Of a DNA stretch of 64,000 nucleotides, positions 1-7,598 are shown piece after piece. The DNA lies in NCBI RefSeq assembly GCF_937898475.1, contig NZ_CALEJS010000016.1, positions 62,001 through 126,000 on the forward strand, read 5' to 3'. Every line of letters starts with the position of its first letter. The first letter of the stretch is position 1. Both the position numbers and the translations under genes were made by a program. The DNA comes from an uncultured Chitinophaga sp. (GTDB taxonomy: Bacteria > Bacteroidota > Bacteroidia > Chitinophagales > Chitinophagaceae). The notes below the pieces were generated by a model. It ran no database searches and had not been told where the DNA came from. It saw only the letters and a program-made list of their open reading frames with translations.

Positions 1-207
1 CAATTCGTCTCTGGAGATACCACTATTTTTAATAGCAGTTCCTACTGCCGCTTCATTCATATAAGAAGCGGCAGTGTCAATTAACCTGTAGCCCGTGTCT
101 ATTGCATTTAATACCGCTTGCTCACATTCGTTGGCGTCAGGTATTTGAAATACGCCGAAGCCTAAGATGGGCATCTCTATTCCGTTGTTTAATGTTACTT
201 TTTTCAT
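1..207 (-). CDS. Aldo/keto reductase, N-terminal part (cut by window edge)
   Basis: The 69 visible residues begin MKKVTLNNGIEMPILGFG, the typical opening strand of the aldo/keto reductase barrel (2,5-diketo-gluconate reductase type). They continue to DTGYRLIDTAASY, which carries the family's catalytic Asp (D44) and Tyr (Y49). The family reduces carbonyl compounds with NADPH in the cytoplasm. The reading frame runs off the left edge without a stop, so the catalytic Lys and His cannot be checked. The gene is divergent from an AraC regulator about 150 bp away, the usual arrangement when that regulator controls the reductase. Family call is firm; substrate unknown. Confidence 0.85.
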   Translation of the reverse strand, partial: MKKVTLNNGIEMPILGFGVFQIPDANECEQAVLNAIDTGYRLIDTAASYMNEAAVGTAIKNSGISRDEL

Positions 208-363
208 AGTAGTATACTTTGACTTTACAAAGGTGAGTCACATTTTTCGCAGAATGCTTATACTGATTACGGGTCTTATTACCATTATTACTGAAGCGAG
301 GAACTCATGCGGAAAACAGTCTGATTATGTTGTAATTTTAACAAACAAATATAAGGGTTGTTT

Positions 364-1260
364 ATGGATAATATATTGAAATTCAATAATATTAGCGAGT
401 ATAACGCTTTTAATAATAACGAAACTTTGCATCCTTTGGTTAGCGTGGTAAACCTTTCAAAGGCTAGTCCCAGGAGCGGTTCCCGCATGTATTTTGGATT
501 TTATACCATTTTTCTGAAAGATGTCAAGTGTGGCGATATTACCTATGGACGAAATACCTATGATTATCAAGAGGGTACACTTGTGTTTTTGGCTCCCGGA
601 CAGGTAGTAGGGGTAAACAGCAATGGCGATATGTACCAGCCCAAAGGGTACGCGCTGGTATTCCACCCGGATTTAATACATGGTACATCACTGGGTCGCC
701 GTATAAATGAATATACATTTTTTTCATATGATACGCGGGAGGCATTGCATTTATCCGAACGGGAGAGGCAAATCGTGATGGACTGTTTGTTAAAAATTGA
801 CTATGAATTACAACATGCGGTAGATAAACACAGTAGAAAGTTAATTGCCTCAAACATTGAATTGTTGCTTGATTATTGCGTAAGATTTTATGACCGGCAG
901 TTTATCACACGGGAGCACGTTTATAAAGGGGTACTGGAAAGGTTCGAGCAATTGCTTAACGATTATTTTGAATCTGACAAATCACAGAATCTGGGATTGC
1001 CGTCAGTTGCATACTGTGCCGGTGAGTTAAATTTGTCTGCGAACTATTTTGGAGATCTCATAAAGAAGGAGACAGGGAAGACTGCGCAGGAGTATATCCA
1101 GGCTAAGATAATAGACATCGCTAAAGAAAGAATATTTAATGTGAACAAATCGGTTAGCCAGGTCGCCGGAGAATTAGGGTTTAAATATCCGGCGCATTTC
1201 ACACGTCTGTTTAAACAAAAAACCGGGGTGACACCAAATGAATACAAAAGGTTAAATTAA
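364..1260 (+). CDS. AraC family transcriptional regulator
   Basis: A 298-residue protein with an N-terminal cupin-like sensor half (around residues 30-130) and a C-terminal double helix-turn-helix. The first HTH lies around NLSANYFGDLIKKETGKT and the second around VSQVAGELGFKYPAHF, followed by the family's TPNEYKR end. The ATG is preferred over an in-frame TTG two codons upstream because the protein then starts MDNILKF. It is transcribed away from the aldo/keto reductase at the left edge, so it probably controls that gene and perhaps itself. A strong hairpin follows the stop codon. Effector unknown. Confidence 0.9.
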   Translation: MDNILKFNNISEYNAFNNNETLHPLVSVVNLSKASPRSGSRMYFGFYTIFLKDVKCGDITYGRNTYDYQEGTLVFLAPGQVVGVNSNGDMYQPKGYALVFHPDLIHGTSLGRRINEYTFFSYDTREALHLSERERQIVMDCLLKIDYELQHAVDKHSRKLIASNIELLLDYCVRFYDRQFITREHVYKGVLERFEQLLNDYFESDKSQNLGLPSVAYCAGELNLSANYFGDLIKKETGKTAQEYIQAKIIDIAKERIFNVNKSVSQVAGELGFKYPAHFTRLFKQKTGVTPNEYKRLN

Positions 1261-1296
1261 ATATATATATAATAAGGTTCCAAATTAACTTAAAAG

Positions 1297-1324
1297 AATA
1301 TTGCCAGCTCGAACTGGCAATATT
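1297..1324 (+). terminator. Hairpin terminator after araC-type gene
   Basis: Perfect inverted repeat AATATTGCCAG / CTGGCAATATT with a six-base loop, 36 bp past the stop codon. The arms are AT-rich at the base, so it could act in both directions. Confidence 0.7.
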
Positions 1325-1491
1325 TACAATTGTAATTCGGAATATTTACTTATGTGTAGTTAACTGTAAAATTGAATTATGCGATGTTATTTTAACCTAT
1401 TTATTGAGATGTTAGCTTATCTCTGCTAATTTACGCAGGTCGAAGATAAAAAGGTTCGAGTTTTGTACCATAGGGTTCACTTCTAGGTAAA

Positions 1492-1526
1492 GGGTTCCAA
1501 CGGTGATGGTTGGAGCCCTTTGGTTT
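1492..1526 (+). terminator. Hairpin with T-rich tail between convergent genes
   Basis: GGGTTCCAAC pairs with GTTGGAGCCC (one mismatch) and is followed by a T-rich run. It sits between the rightward AraC gene and the leftward SIR2 gene. The 308 bp between those two genes hold this hairpin and the one nearer the AraC gene, and no gene that I can see. Confidence 0.55.
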
Positions 1527-1567
1527 TTGGAGAATTTGAGGTCTCCCCAGTCTTGAATTGCCAAAAG

Positions 1568-3085
1568 TTATTTCCCATTTATCCTACTCAGAATTTGTGG
1601 TATCTCATCAAAGTCGTTGAACCAGATAATTGAAACTCCCAATTCCTTCATTATTTCTTCATTTAGCTTATGATGCCTATTTAAAAACTGTTCTGCGCCT
1701 TTAGTATTCTTTATAACCTGCCCATCGCCACCATCTTTACCACTGGAATAAACAAACATATCAAGTGTCATTCTTCGCATAAATGCAAAATGTTTAGGCC
1801 TATCAAGATTTCTTGCTGAAATATCAAGAAGCCTTCTTAGGTTGGGGTCAGTCATTGAGAGGCCAATCATAAGACAGTTGTTTTCCCTCAAATTTGTTAG
1901 CTGAACTAAGTTACTCCAATGATAAGCTTCTGTATAAATTTGGTGATAACCTTCTTCAGAAAAGACTAACGTACTTTTTTCAAGTCTTTCGTATGTTTTA
2001 ACATCTTCTGGAAGAAAACCGTGTACGTGATAAATCGGCAATTCATCTGGATCATAGGCCTCATTGTCAGTGTAAATAGAACGGTGCTGAATAGATTTTA
2101 ATTGAAGTCCTCTTTCAATTAAATCATCAAAGTTGTAAGTTATAACCGAACGCACTTTCGCGCCGGTCCTTCTGGGCATACAGAGATTTGCTATTGAGAC
2201 GATCAAAGCTGAGTTTAAGTCTCTTTGTGTATTTCTAAGCTTATAAAGGTTATCTGTAATTATATTTGTAAACTCTCTAGCCTCTGATGCCTCTTTAGAC
2301 AATCCTTTTCGAAGATAACGTGCCGCCATTAATGCTGATGGCTCGTCAATCTCATTTAACCTTATTACAATTTGTTTTATATCTTCGTCACTTATGTTTG
2401 TGTTTGTAGTAAACTCTTTTGTTAGATAGGAAACAAATAAAGAATTAAGCAAGGTATTCCAGTCTGGCATCCCTGCACTACTTGACACTCCTGCCCCAAG
2501 AAATAATGCAAACTGCCCCCTTTCATAAAAATCTATAAGTAAGCCAATTCGTTCTTCCCTTTCTTTCTCCCAATCGCCTGTTTCTTTTGAAACTGCTGTT
2601 TCTAATCTCAAAGAAAAAAGATTACTCGCAATAGTTGTTGCATGTTTTTTATGCTTGCTGACAATTTTGTTTATTTCTTCGGGTCCCCAAATTACAACCT
2701 TTAATCTTTCATTAACCTTTGATACTTCCTCGATTAATCTAGCTTTAAAACGCGCTGATACTGGCTTATAACTAATAATCAAGAAATTCTCAAATTCTTC
2801 ATACTTTTCGCTCTTTGTAAGTCGGGAAACTAATTGGTCAATAAATATTCTGGAAGGGATTCTGTCAAGTGAAAACCTAATCTCAATAAGTGTTTTCCCT
2901 TTAAAACTATCAAATCCATCTTCCGCATAAGCATCCCCCAAGCCTCTAATATTCTCAACAAGCACAAATTTGTTTCCTTGTTGTTCAATATGATATTTTA
3001 AGAGATTTAGTATGAAAGTTTCGAATGAATAAAAGTTATGTTGTCCACCGCCTTCAAAATTTGTCAAGATTTCGTCGATTATCAT
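1568..3085 (-). CDS. SIR2-domain protein with N-terminal nuclease-like domain; probable antiphage defence
   Basis: A 505-residue protein with two parts. Residues about 15-145 resemble an Mrr-type PD-(D/E)xK fold: an opening helix FETFILNLLKYH, an acidic EDGFD (55-59), then LIEIR (66-70) where the usual Lys of ExK is Arg, and later strands FLIISYKPVS and LKVVIWGPEEI. Residues about 190-440 are a SIR2-like domain: GAGVSSSAG (197-205), TYNFDDLIE with the NAD-hydrolysis Asn N318, IYHVHG with H355, and GLSMTDPNLRRLL (408-420). SIR2 domains in known defence systems (Thoeris ThsA, DSR1/2, SIR2-HerA, SPARSA) deplete NAD. This gene stands alone in an AT-rich zone next to mobile-element relics. SIR2 call is firm; the nuclease-like call is from motif pattern only, and the Arg may mean it senses rather than cuts. 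Confidence 0.85.
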   Translation of the reverse strand: MIIDEILTNFEGGGQHNFYSFETFILNLLKYHIEQQGNKFVLVENIRGLGDAYAEDGFDSFKGKTLIEIRFSLDRIPSRIFIDQLVSRLTKSEKYEEFENFLIISYKPVSARFKARLIEEVSKVNERLKVVIWGPEEINKIVSKHKKHATTIASNLFSLRLETAVSKETGDWEKEREERIGLLIDFYERGQFALFLGAGVSSSAGMPDWNTLLNSLFVSYLTKEFTTNTNISDEDIKQIVIRLNEIDEPSALMAARYLRKGLSKEASEAREFTNIITDNLYKLRNTQRDLNSALIVSIANLCMPRRTGAKVRSVITYNFDDLIERGLQLKSIQHRSIYTDNEAYDPDELPIYHVHGFLPEDVKTYERLEKSTLVFSEEGYHQIYTEAYHWSNLVQLTNLRENNCLMIGLSMTDPNLRRLLDISARNLDRPKHFAFMRRMTLDMFVYSSGKDGGDGQVIKNTKGAEQFLNRHHKLNEEIMKELGVSIIWFNDFDEIPQILSRINGK

Positions 3086-3600
3086 TTTTCTGGTTTTAGG
3101 TATATTTTTTTATGGTATTGGCGCTTAGCCTTACCCTAACTTCCCGCTATCTTCACGCCCTCTTATCACGTGAATCTGCCTAAAGACTCAATGCTGTATA
3201 CAGACCAGGCACTATTAGCAGCTATAAGATGCATTTCACTTGTTTCCTCATCATTACCCATAAAGTTTTGTAGTCATGTCCGGCAGCCAGAAAGTAAGAT
3301 TAATGTGAAATTTTCTTTATATCATTTGCCATTGATTATCCGACACGGGGTTGTTAATATTTACCCTCAATAGTTTGAAGGTTAAATATTAGTATAAGGA
3401 CTATTAAAAAACATATTAAATATAACCATTTACTGCAATTTTACATCTTTAAAAAAGAAAAAAAACTGTTGAAAGCTTCATTTTTTAAATATGTAATATT
3501 AAGAAACGGAAGGAAGCCCATGTCCAGCTAGTTACCAAACAACAACGCCTGCTAATCGCTTCAAATCCTCCATAAAAAAGTTCGAAAAACATACCTTGTA
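3086..3600. other. Gene-free AT-rich stretch
   Basis: Very AT-rich with poly-A and poly-T runs and frequent stops in all frames. It should hold the promoter of the SIR2 gene at its left end, but no clear TAnnTTTG box is visible there. I see no convincing gene or RNA. Confidence 0.5.
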
Positions 3601-3658
3601 GGTCACCGACAAAGTTAAAAGTCTCCAAGTCATTTTATTTGAAGGCTTTTTTATTCTC
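3601..3658 (+). repeat. Copy A of a 58-bp imperfect direct repeat
   Basis: Begins GGTCAC, contains TTAAAAG, CCAAGTC and TTTGAAGGCTTTTTT, and ends ATTCTC. About 48 of 58 positions match copy B at 5790-5846 in the same orientation. The pair brackets the glycosylase-like and Fic genes. The core can form a terminator-like hairpin, cleanly in copy B and weakly here. Confidence 0.6.
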
Positions 3659-3668
3659 GTACCTCTTC

Positions 3669-4432
3669 TTATTTATAAAATTCGGAATTAACATACTTAG
3701 CAGCATCCTTTTGTCTACCCTCAATAAGAAAATACAAATCAATTATAGAAGGCCGGATTTGACGGTTTATGGAGTATCGCTGTAATATTTGGATCATGTT
3801 AATTAAATCCCTTTCGGTTACAGGGTTACCAATAATGTTCACCTTCCTGGCTGCCCTTAATACAGTTAAATCAGGTTTTACACAATCATATCCCAGTTCA
3901 AGTAGTAAATGGTGTAACGTTGTCGTCGAGCGCAAAAAGGGAACTTTTTCGGCTTTCAAATCCTTTTTCAGTTTTTTAAATCCTCTCCAGAATTCAATTA
4001 TATCTTGATCATTAGTGATTCTTTGGGAATATCTGAATTTAAAAAAATTTCAGACAAGGGTCGGCTCATTCTGTTAATTTTCCTCGCTAAGAAAACTATA
4101 TAAAATAACTTGTGTACTTGGTATATATCTTTAATCTTTTCCCAATAAGTATCTGCAATATCACAAGGATTCAGCTGTCCTACTATTTCTACATTAAAAT
4201 TTAAAAAAGCATTATCAAAGTATCCACTATCCAAAACCCTTCGAACACGATCTGAATTTGCATTCTGGCTATATGCAATTACGTATGCAGAAATTCTCAG
4301 CATCTTATTATTACTAAACCCATCAGGAACTTTTTTATCTAATCGCCGTCTTTTCTCAGCATCCAGCTCCTGAGTTTTATACAAATCGACCCTACGAATG
4401 ACATCGTCTATTAGATCAAATATTTCATTCAA
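3669..4432 (-). pseudogene. Frameshifted gene, possibly a helix-hairpin-helix DNA glycosylase relative
   Basis: Two frames together give about 245 residues. The first starts MNEIFDLIDDVIRRVD and stops at about 3998. The same helical protein resumes in another frame as ITNDQDIIEFWRGFKKLKKD and runs to the stop at 3669. The join lies near 4005-4025, beside a CCCAAAG run, where the original probably read from NSDIPK into RITNDQD. The segment LLLELGYDCVKPDLTVLRAA resembles the KPD loop of base-excision HhH-GPD proteins, but this identification is weak. It lies 33 bp downstream of the Fic gene on the same strand, so the two may once have been an operon. A sequencing error remains possible. Confidence 0.55.
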
Positions 4433-4465
4433 ACAACAAAGGTATCTTTGGTCATTTGCACGTAC

Positions 4466-5560
4466 CTAGCCCGCAGACAGCAAGTCCATCAATTTGTAAT
4501 TAATAAAATAGGTTGTTCTTCCTATTTTCTGCGATCTGAGAATATCTGCATCTGTTAATTTTTTCAGCCAGGTGGAGGCTGTTTGCCGGTGCGCCATTTC
4601 TTTTTTCTCTAGCAGTTCGATTTTTAAATATGGTAATGTAAACATCAGTTGTAACAGATCATAACTGAAAGAGGAGCCTAAAACCTGTTTCATGATTTTT
4701 TCTGTTTCTTCTTTTAAAGAAAGCATGTTCCTTATTTTCTTTGTAGTTAGCTGTGCAGTTTCTATTATGGCTGTAAGCATATACATGATCCAATCATGCC
4801 AGTTGTCATTTTCGGTTACTCCACGAAGCAACTGGTAATATTCTGTTTTGTATTTTACAATGTAAGAACTAAGATATAATACCGGTTGTGATAACAATTC
4901 CTGCTGCACAAGGTATAGACCATTTATAATACGTCCTGTTCGTCCATTGCCATCTGAAAAGGGATGAATAGATTCGAATTGATAGTGTATAAAAGCCATT
5001 TTTATCAATGGATCTAGCGGTGAAGCTTCAGGGGAATTGATAAACCGTTCCAACGCTGCCAGCTTTTTTCTTATTACCTCTTCACAGCATGGCGGAGTAT
5101 AGATTACATCACCATTGATAGCATTTTTTAACGCAGTACCTGGTGTAGTTCTAATACCAGACTTATTCCGCTTAATGATCTGAACAATTTCAACCATTAA
5201 GTTAGTGAGCAATAGATTTTGTTGTGCTCGCATTTTCTCTACACCAACATAAAGGGCTTCGCGGTAGCTCAATACCTCTTTTGCTGCATGTGTGGCGGTA
5301 CTTTCTTCCGTTGCAGCTTTATACAATTCATCCTGCGTGGTAACAATATTTTCGATAGCAGAACTGTCCTTACTTTCCTGGAGGGCAATTGTATTGATCA
5401 GTAACCTGGCGTCCGGCAAAGAGGCACAAAGACCATTTAATTCGCCTAAGTACCTGGATGCTTTGGCAAGATGTCTCAGTATATTCTGAGACTCTGTAAA
5501 ATCGACCGGCGGGAGATCGGGTAAGTCATTATAGGGTGTATTTCTATTATAGACCATCAT
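4466..5560 (-). CDS. Fic family protein (class II AMP-transferase)
   Basis: A 364-residue protein. The catalytic loop HPFSDGNGRTGR (199-210) is complete, so it should transfer AMP (or a similar group) to a Ser, Thr or Tyr hydroxyl on a target protein. An inhibitory helix SSAIEN (66-71) matches [S/T]xxxE[G/N] and lies N-terminal to the Fic core, which makes it class II and self-inhibited. The C-terminal 80 residues look like a winged helix (MAHRQTASTWLKKL), suggesting DNA binding and autoregulation. Its upstream region has matching inverted repeats. Two ATG codons open the frame; either could be used. Target unknown. Confidence 0.9.
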   Translation of the reverse strand: MMVYNRNTPYNDLPDLPPVDFTESQNILRHLAKASRYLGELNGLCASLPDARLLINTIALQESKDSSAIENIVTTQDELYKAATEESTATHAAKEVLSYREALYVGVEKMRAQQNLLLTNLMVEIVQIIKRNKSGIRTTPGTALKNAINGDVIYTPPCCEEVIRKKLAALERFINSPEASPLDPLIKMAFIHYQFESIHPFSDGNGRTGRIINGLYLVQQELLSQPVLYLSSYIVKYKTEYYQLLRGVTENDNWHDWIMYMLTAIIETAQLTTKKIRNMLSLKEETEKIMKQVLGSSFSYDLLQLMFTLPYLKIELLEKKEMAHRQTASTWLKKLTDADILRSQKIGRTTYFINYKLMDLLSAG

Positions 5561-5576
5561 GGTGAATTTTTATGAT

Positions 5577-5642
5577 AATTTCATCATTTACTTTCGAAGT
5601 TGTTGTTTATTTCGACATGAAATCATTTTCAATGATGAAATT
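5577..5642. promoter_or_regulatory. Inverted repeats upstream of fic, candidate operator
   Basis: AATTTCATCATT at 5577-5588 and AATGATGAAATT at 5631-5642 are a perfect 12-bp inverted repeat. A third, shorter ATCATT at 5622-5627 forms a tight hairpin with the right arm. They begin 17 bp upstream of the Fic start, fitting an operator for its own winged-helix domain. No footprint evidence exists. Confidence 0.45.
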
Positions 5643-5789
5643 AATCCATTTTTTCAACATAAAAAACAGCTAATGTCCGCGTGGTCAACACAATCGATAA
5701 ATCCAATGTCGAAAAAACCGCCCAAACTCGACATAAAAGCTACTATTATAGAGCTCGATAGTCGCAGATCCAGGCTGTTGAAAATAAAG

Positions 5790-5846
5790 GGTCACTGGAA
5801 AATTAAAAGCCTTCAAGTCGTTGAATTTGAAGGCTTTTTGATTCTC
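5790..5846 (+). repeat. Copy B of the 58-bp repeat, with a terminator-like hairpin
   Basis: Direct-orientation partner of the copy at 3601-3658. It contains a perfect 12-bp inverted repeat AAAAGCCTTCAA / TTGAAGGCTTTT (5805-5816 and 5827-5838) that ends in a T run, so it has the form of an intrinsic terminator. No gene reads into it from the left, so it may be a relic of another element or an attachment-site remnant. Confidence 0.6.
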
Positions 5847-5992
5847 ACAAACATTTTGGTAAAAATAATTCTTTAGAAAAAGAATCAGTGGAACTGCTCA
5901 TTGCAAAAAAGTAGAAGACGCACTTTGTTCCTGGATATATTAGCATAAAAATGAAAAACGCTACGTGTCCTTGCTGTATATAACGGTGATAT

Positions 5993-6048
5993 TGGCCCAG
6001 TTAAAACGGAGTATACTGGGCCAGCCCTTTCGGGAGTCATTGGGCCAC
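5993..6048 (-). mobile_element. Probable IS21-type element end, relic
   Basis: Three GGCCCA/TGGGCC blocks occur here: TGGCCCAG (5993), CTGGGCCA (6016) and TGGGCCAC (6041). The first two form an inverted repeat. They lie just beyond the stop codon of an istB tail, where IS21 elements carry their multiple terminal repeats. The stretch from the Fic start to the hipA relic otherwise holds no gene. Confidence 0.45.
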
Positions 6049-6085
6049 TTTCCATGTACAATAATAAGAGTTTAGATTACTCAGT

Positions 6086-6202
6086 TCAATTTTTTTTCTT
6101 TCTTAAAGATTCCCCTTCCAGCTCTATCCTGTGAGTGGAGAATACAATTCTATCCAGTATTGCATCCGCTTTATGCAAATATTCACATAAGACTGACGTC
6201 AT
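6086..6202 (-). pseudogene. istB C-terminal tail (IS21 family), relic 1
   Basis: Leftward reading gives CEYLHKADAILDRIVFSTHR then IELEGESLRKKKN and a stop. This is the conserved end of the IS21 helper ATPase IstB (ILDRIV..RIEL.GESLRK). Only about 35 residues remain; Walker motifs and istA are absent. It begins at the same homologous point as relic 2, which reads the other way. Confidence 0.75.
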
Positions 6203-6269
6203 CCTCGATAGGATGGTCCACACGGCTCATCGACTGAAGCTAAAAAGCGAGCCTCTCAGAAAGAAATAG
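6186..6269 (+). pseudogene. istB C-terminal tail (IS21 family), relic 2
   Basis: Rightward reading gives HKTDVILDRMVHTAHRLKLK then SEPLRKK and a TAG stop. This is the same IstB end segment as relic 1, but with many substitutions, so it comes from a different IS21 copy. The stop is followed within about 10 bp by the hipA remnant, so the terminal repeat of this element has been deleted. Confidence 0.75.
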
Positions 6270-6273
6270 AATA

Positions 6274-6588
6274 TTATTTTTGTACTACCTGATCAATACC
6301 CATGTTCATGTAGACGGCACAGATTTCGCCTTGAGTAAAGGATTATTCGCCGACAACTTCGTATCTCAGGCATTCCAAAAGACGCATCACCGTAATAAGG
6401 AAGATTTTATTGAATTTGCCCGAAGGATAGGGATAGAAACAAAACGGGCAGAAAAGTTGTTGGAACCCTTTCTGATAAAGCAACAGAGGGTAGAAGAACT
6501 GGTCAACAGGTCTTTTTTGAATAATGCCACAAAACGTGTCTATTTATTAGAATACAACACCAGGCGGAATTGTCTTAATAAAACATAG
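6274..6588 (+). pseudogene. hipA-like toxin C-terminal remnant
   Basis: About 100 residues read YYLINTHVHVDGTDFALSKG, then a helical tail (KLLEPFLIKQQRVEELVNRS) and end YLLEYNTRRNCLNK. This matches the C-terminal end of Bacteroidota HipA Ser/Thr kinases, whose proteins are over 300 residues. The kinase core and any hipB antitoxin are missing. The break coincides with the istB relic, so IS insertion and deletion probably destroyed the operon. Confidence 0.7.
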
Positions 6589-6653
6589 CCTTATTTGTCT
6601 GCCACTGGCTACTATCCTCAATAAGACAGCCTTTATTTTAAAATTCGGCTCCA

Positions 6654-7526
6654 ATGTCCAGGAAAAACAACAACATACCGGTAAACTCAATGGCTGATGA
6701 TCTCAGCCGGGGCATATCCATCGAAAAGCTTAGCATTAAAAGCTCCGACTTTAAAACACCCAGGCAATACGAAGAGGCAACCCGATCCCACAGGGACGAA
6801 GGACACACTTTCTATATCATCGAAAAGGGCGCTATTCTTATAGAAATTGATTTCCAGCAACACCGGGTTACCGCGCCTGCACTTGTTTACATGCACCCTA
6901 ACCAGGTTCACCGCATTCTGAAATTCTACAACATAACCGTCTGCTCCCTGTCAATACATACTGAAAACGTCAATCCTCCCTATCTTCAACTGTTGGAAGA
7001 CATTAACCCGGTTAAGCCCCTGGTATTGATGAAGGACACCTATACTACTATTTCGGATTGTTTTTCGTTTTGCCTGCATCTTTCAACACAAAAGAACAAC
7101 AGGCTGTACCATCTCCTTTTAAAGGACGGTTGTAATGCTTTTATAGGACTGGCCATTTCGGCATTGTTACATCAAAGTGAACCATCCACCAGGTCTTCGA
7201 GGGCAGAGGTGATTACCCAGTCGTTCAAACAATTATTGGAAAAGAATTATAACAGTATTAAACGTCCGCAAGCCTACGCTGAAAAGCTAAACATCTCCAC
7301 CCACTACCTGAATGAAAGCGTTAAGCAGGTTACCGGGCTACCAGTTTCGCAACACATCCAGGAGCGTATCATACTGGAAGCTAAAAGACTGCTGTTTCAC
7401 ACAGATAAATCCATAAAAGAAATAGCTTTTGACCTGGGTTATGAAGACTATCCCTATTTTTCAAGACTGTTCAGTAAAGCTACCGGCATTACCGCAGCAG
7501 CGTTCCGGAATAAAAGGCACGAATAG
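6654..7526 (+). CDS. AraC family transcriptional regulator
   Basis: A 290-residue protein. The N-terminal half contains a cupin-like stretch (residues 45-100: SHRDEGHTFYIIEKG, MHPNQVH). The C-terminal half has two HTHs: AEKLNISTHYLNESVKQVTG, then IKEIAFDLGYEDYPYFSRLF. It precedes a flavin monooxygenase on the same strand by 72 bp, so it is likely its activator or an operon partner. The local base composition rises toward the genome norm from here on. Confidence 0.9.
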   Translation: MSRKNNNIPVNSMADDLSRGISIEKLSIKSSDFKTPRQYEEATRSHRDEGHTFYIIEKGAILIEIDFQQHRVTAPALVYMHPNQVHRILKFYNITVCSLSIHTENVNPPYLQLLEDINPVKPLVLMKDTYTTISDCFSFCLHLSTQKNNRLYHLLLKDGCNAFIGLAISALLHQSEPSTRSSRAEVITQSFKQLLEKNYNSIKRPQAYAEKLNISTHYLNESVKQVTGLPVSQHIQERIILEAKRLLFHTDKSIKEIAFDLGYEDYPYFSRLFSKATGITAAAFRNKRHE

Positions 7527-7598
7527 TCCAATATTTACCCCGGGTTACTCTTTCCCGCTTTTTCGCTATACAGGATTTTTGCATAAAAATCTTGAGAA

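Noticed and set aside
1451..1485. GGTTCGAG segment resembling a tRNA T-arm
   Set aside because: No 5-bp T-stem pairs and no other arms are found, so it is not a tRNA or a clear tRNA fragment.
3170..3373. Rightward 67-codon open frame upstream of the SIR2 gene
   Set aside because: No ATG-supported start, no recognisable motif and AT-driven composition; it looks like a chance frame.
5559..5876. Rightward 105-codon frame divergent from fic
   Set aside because: It spans the fic operator repeats and the copy B hairpin, and its translation resembles no protein family.
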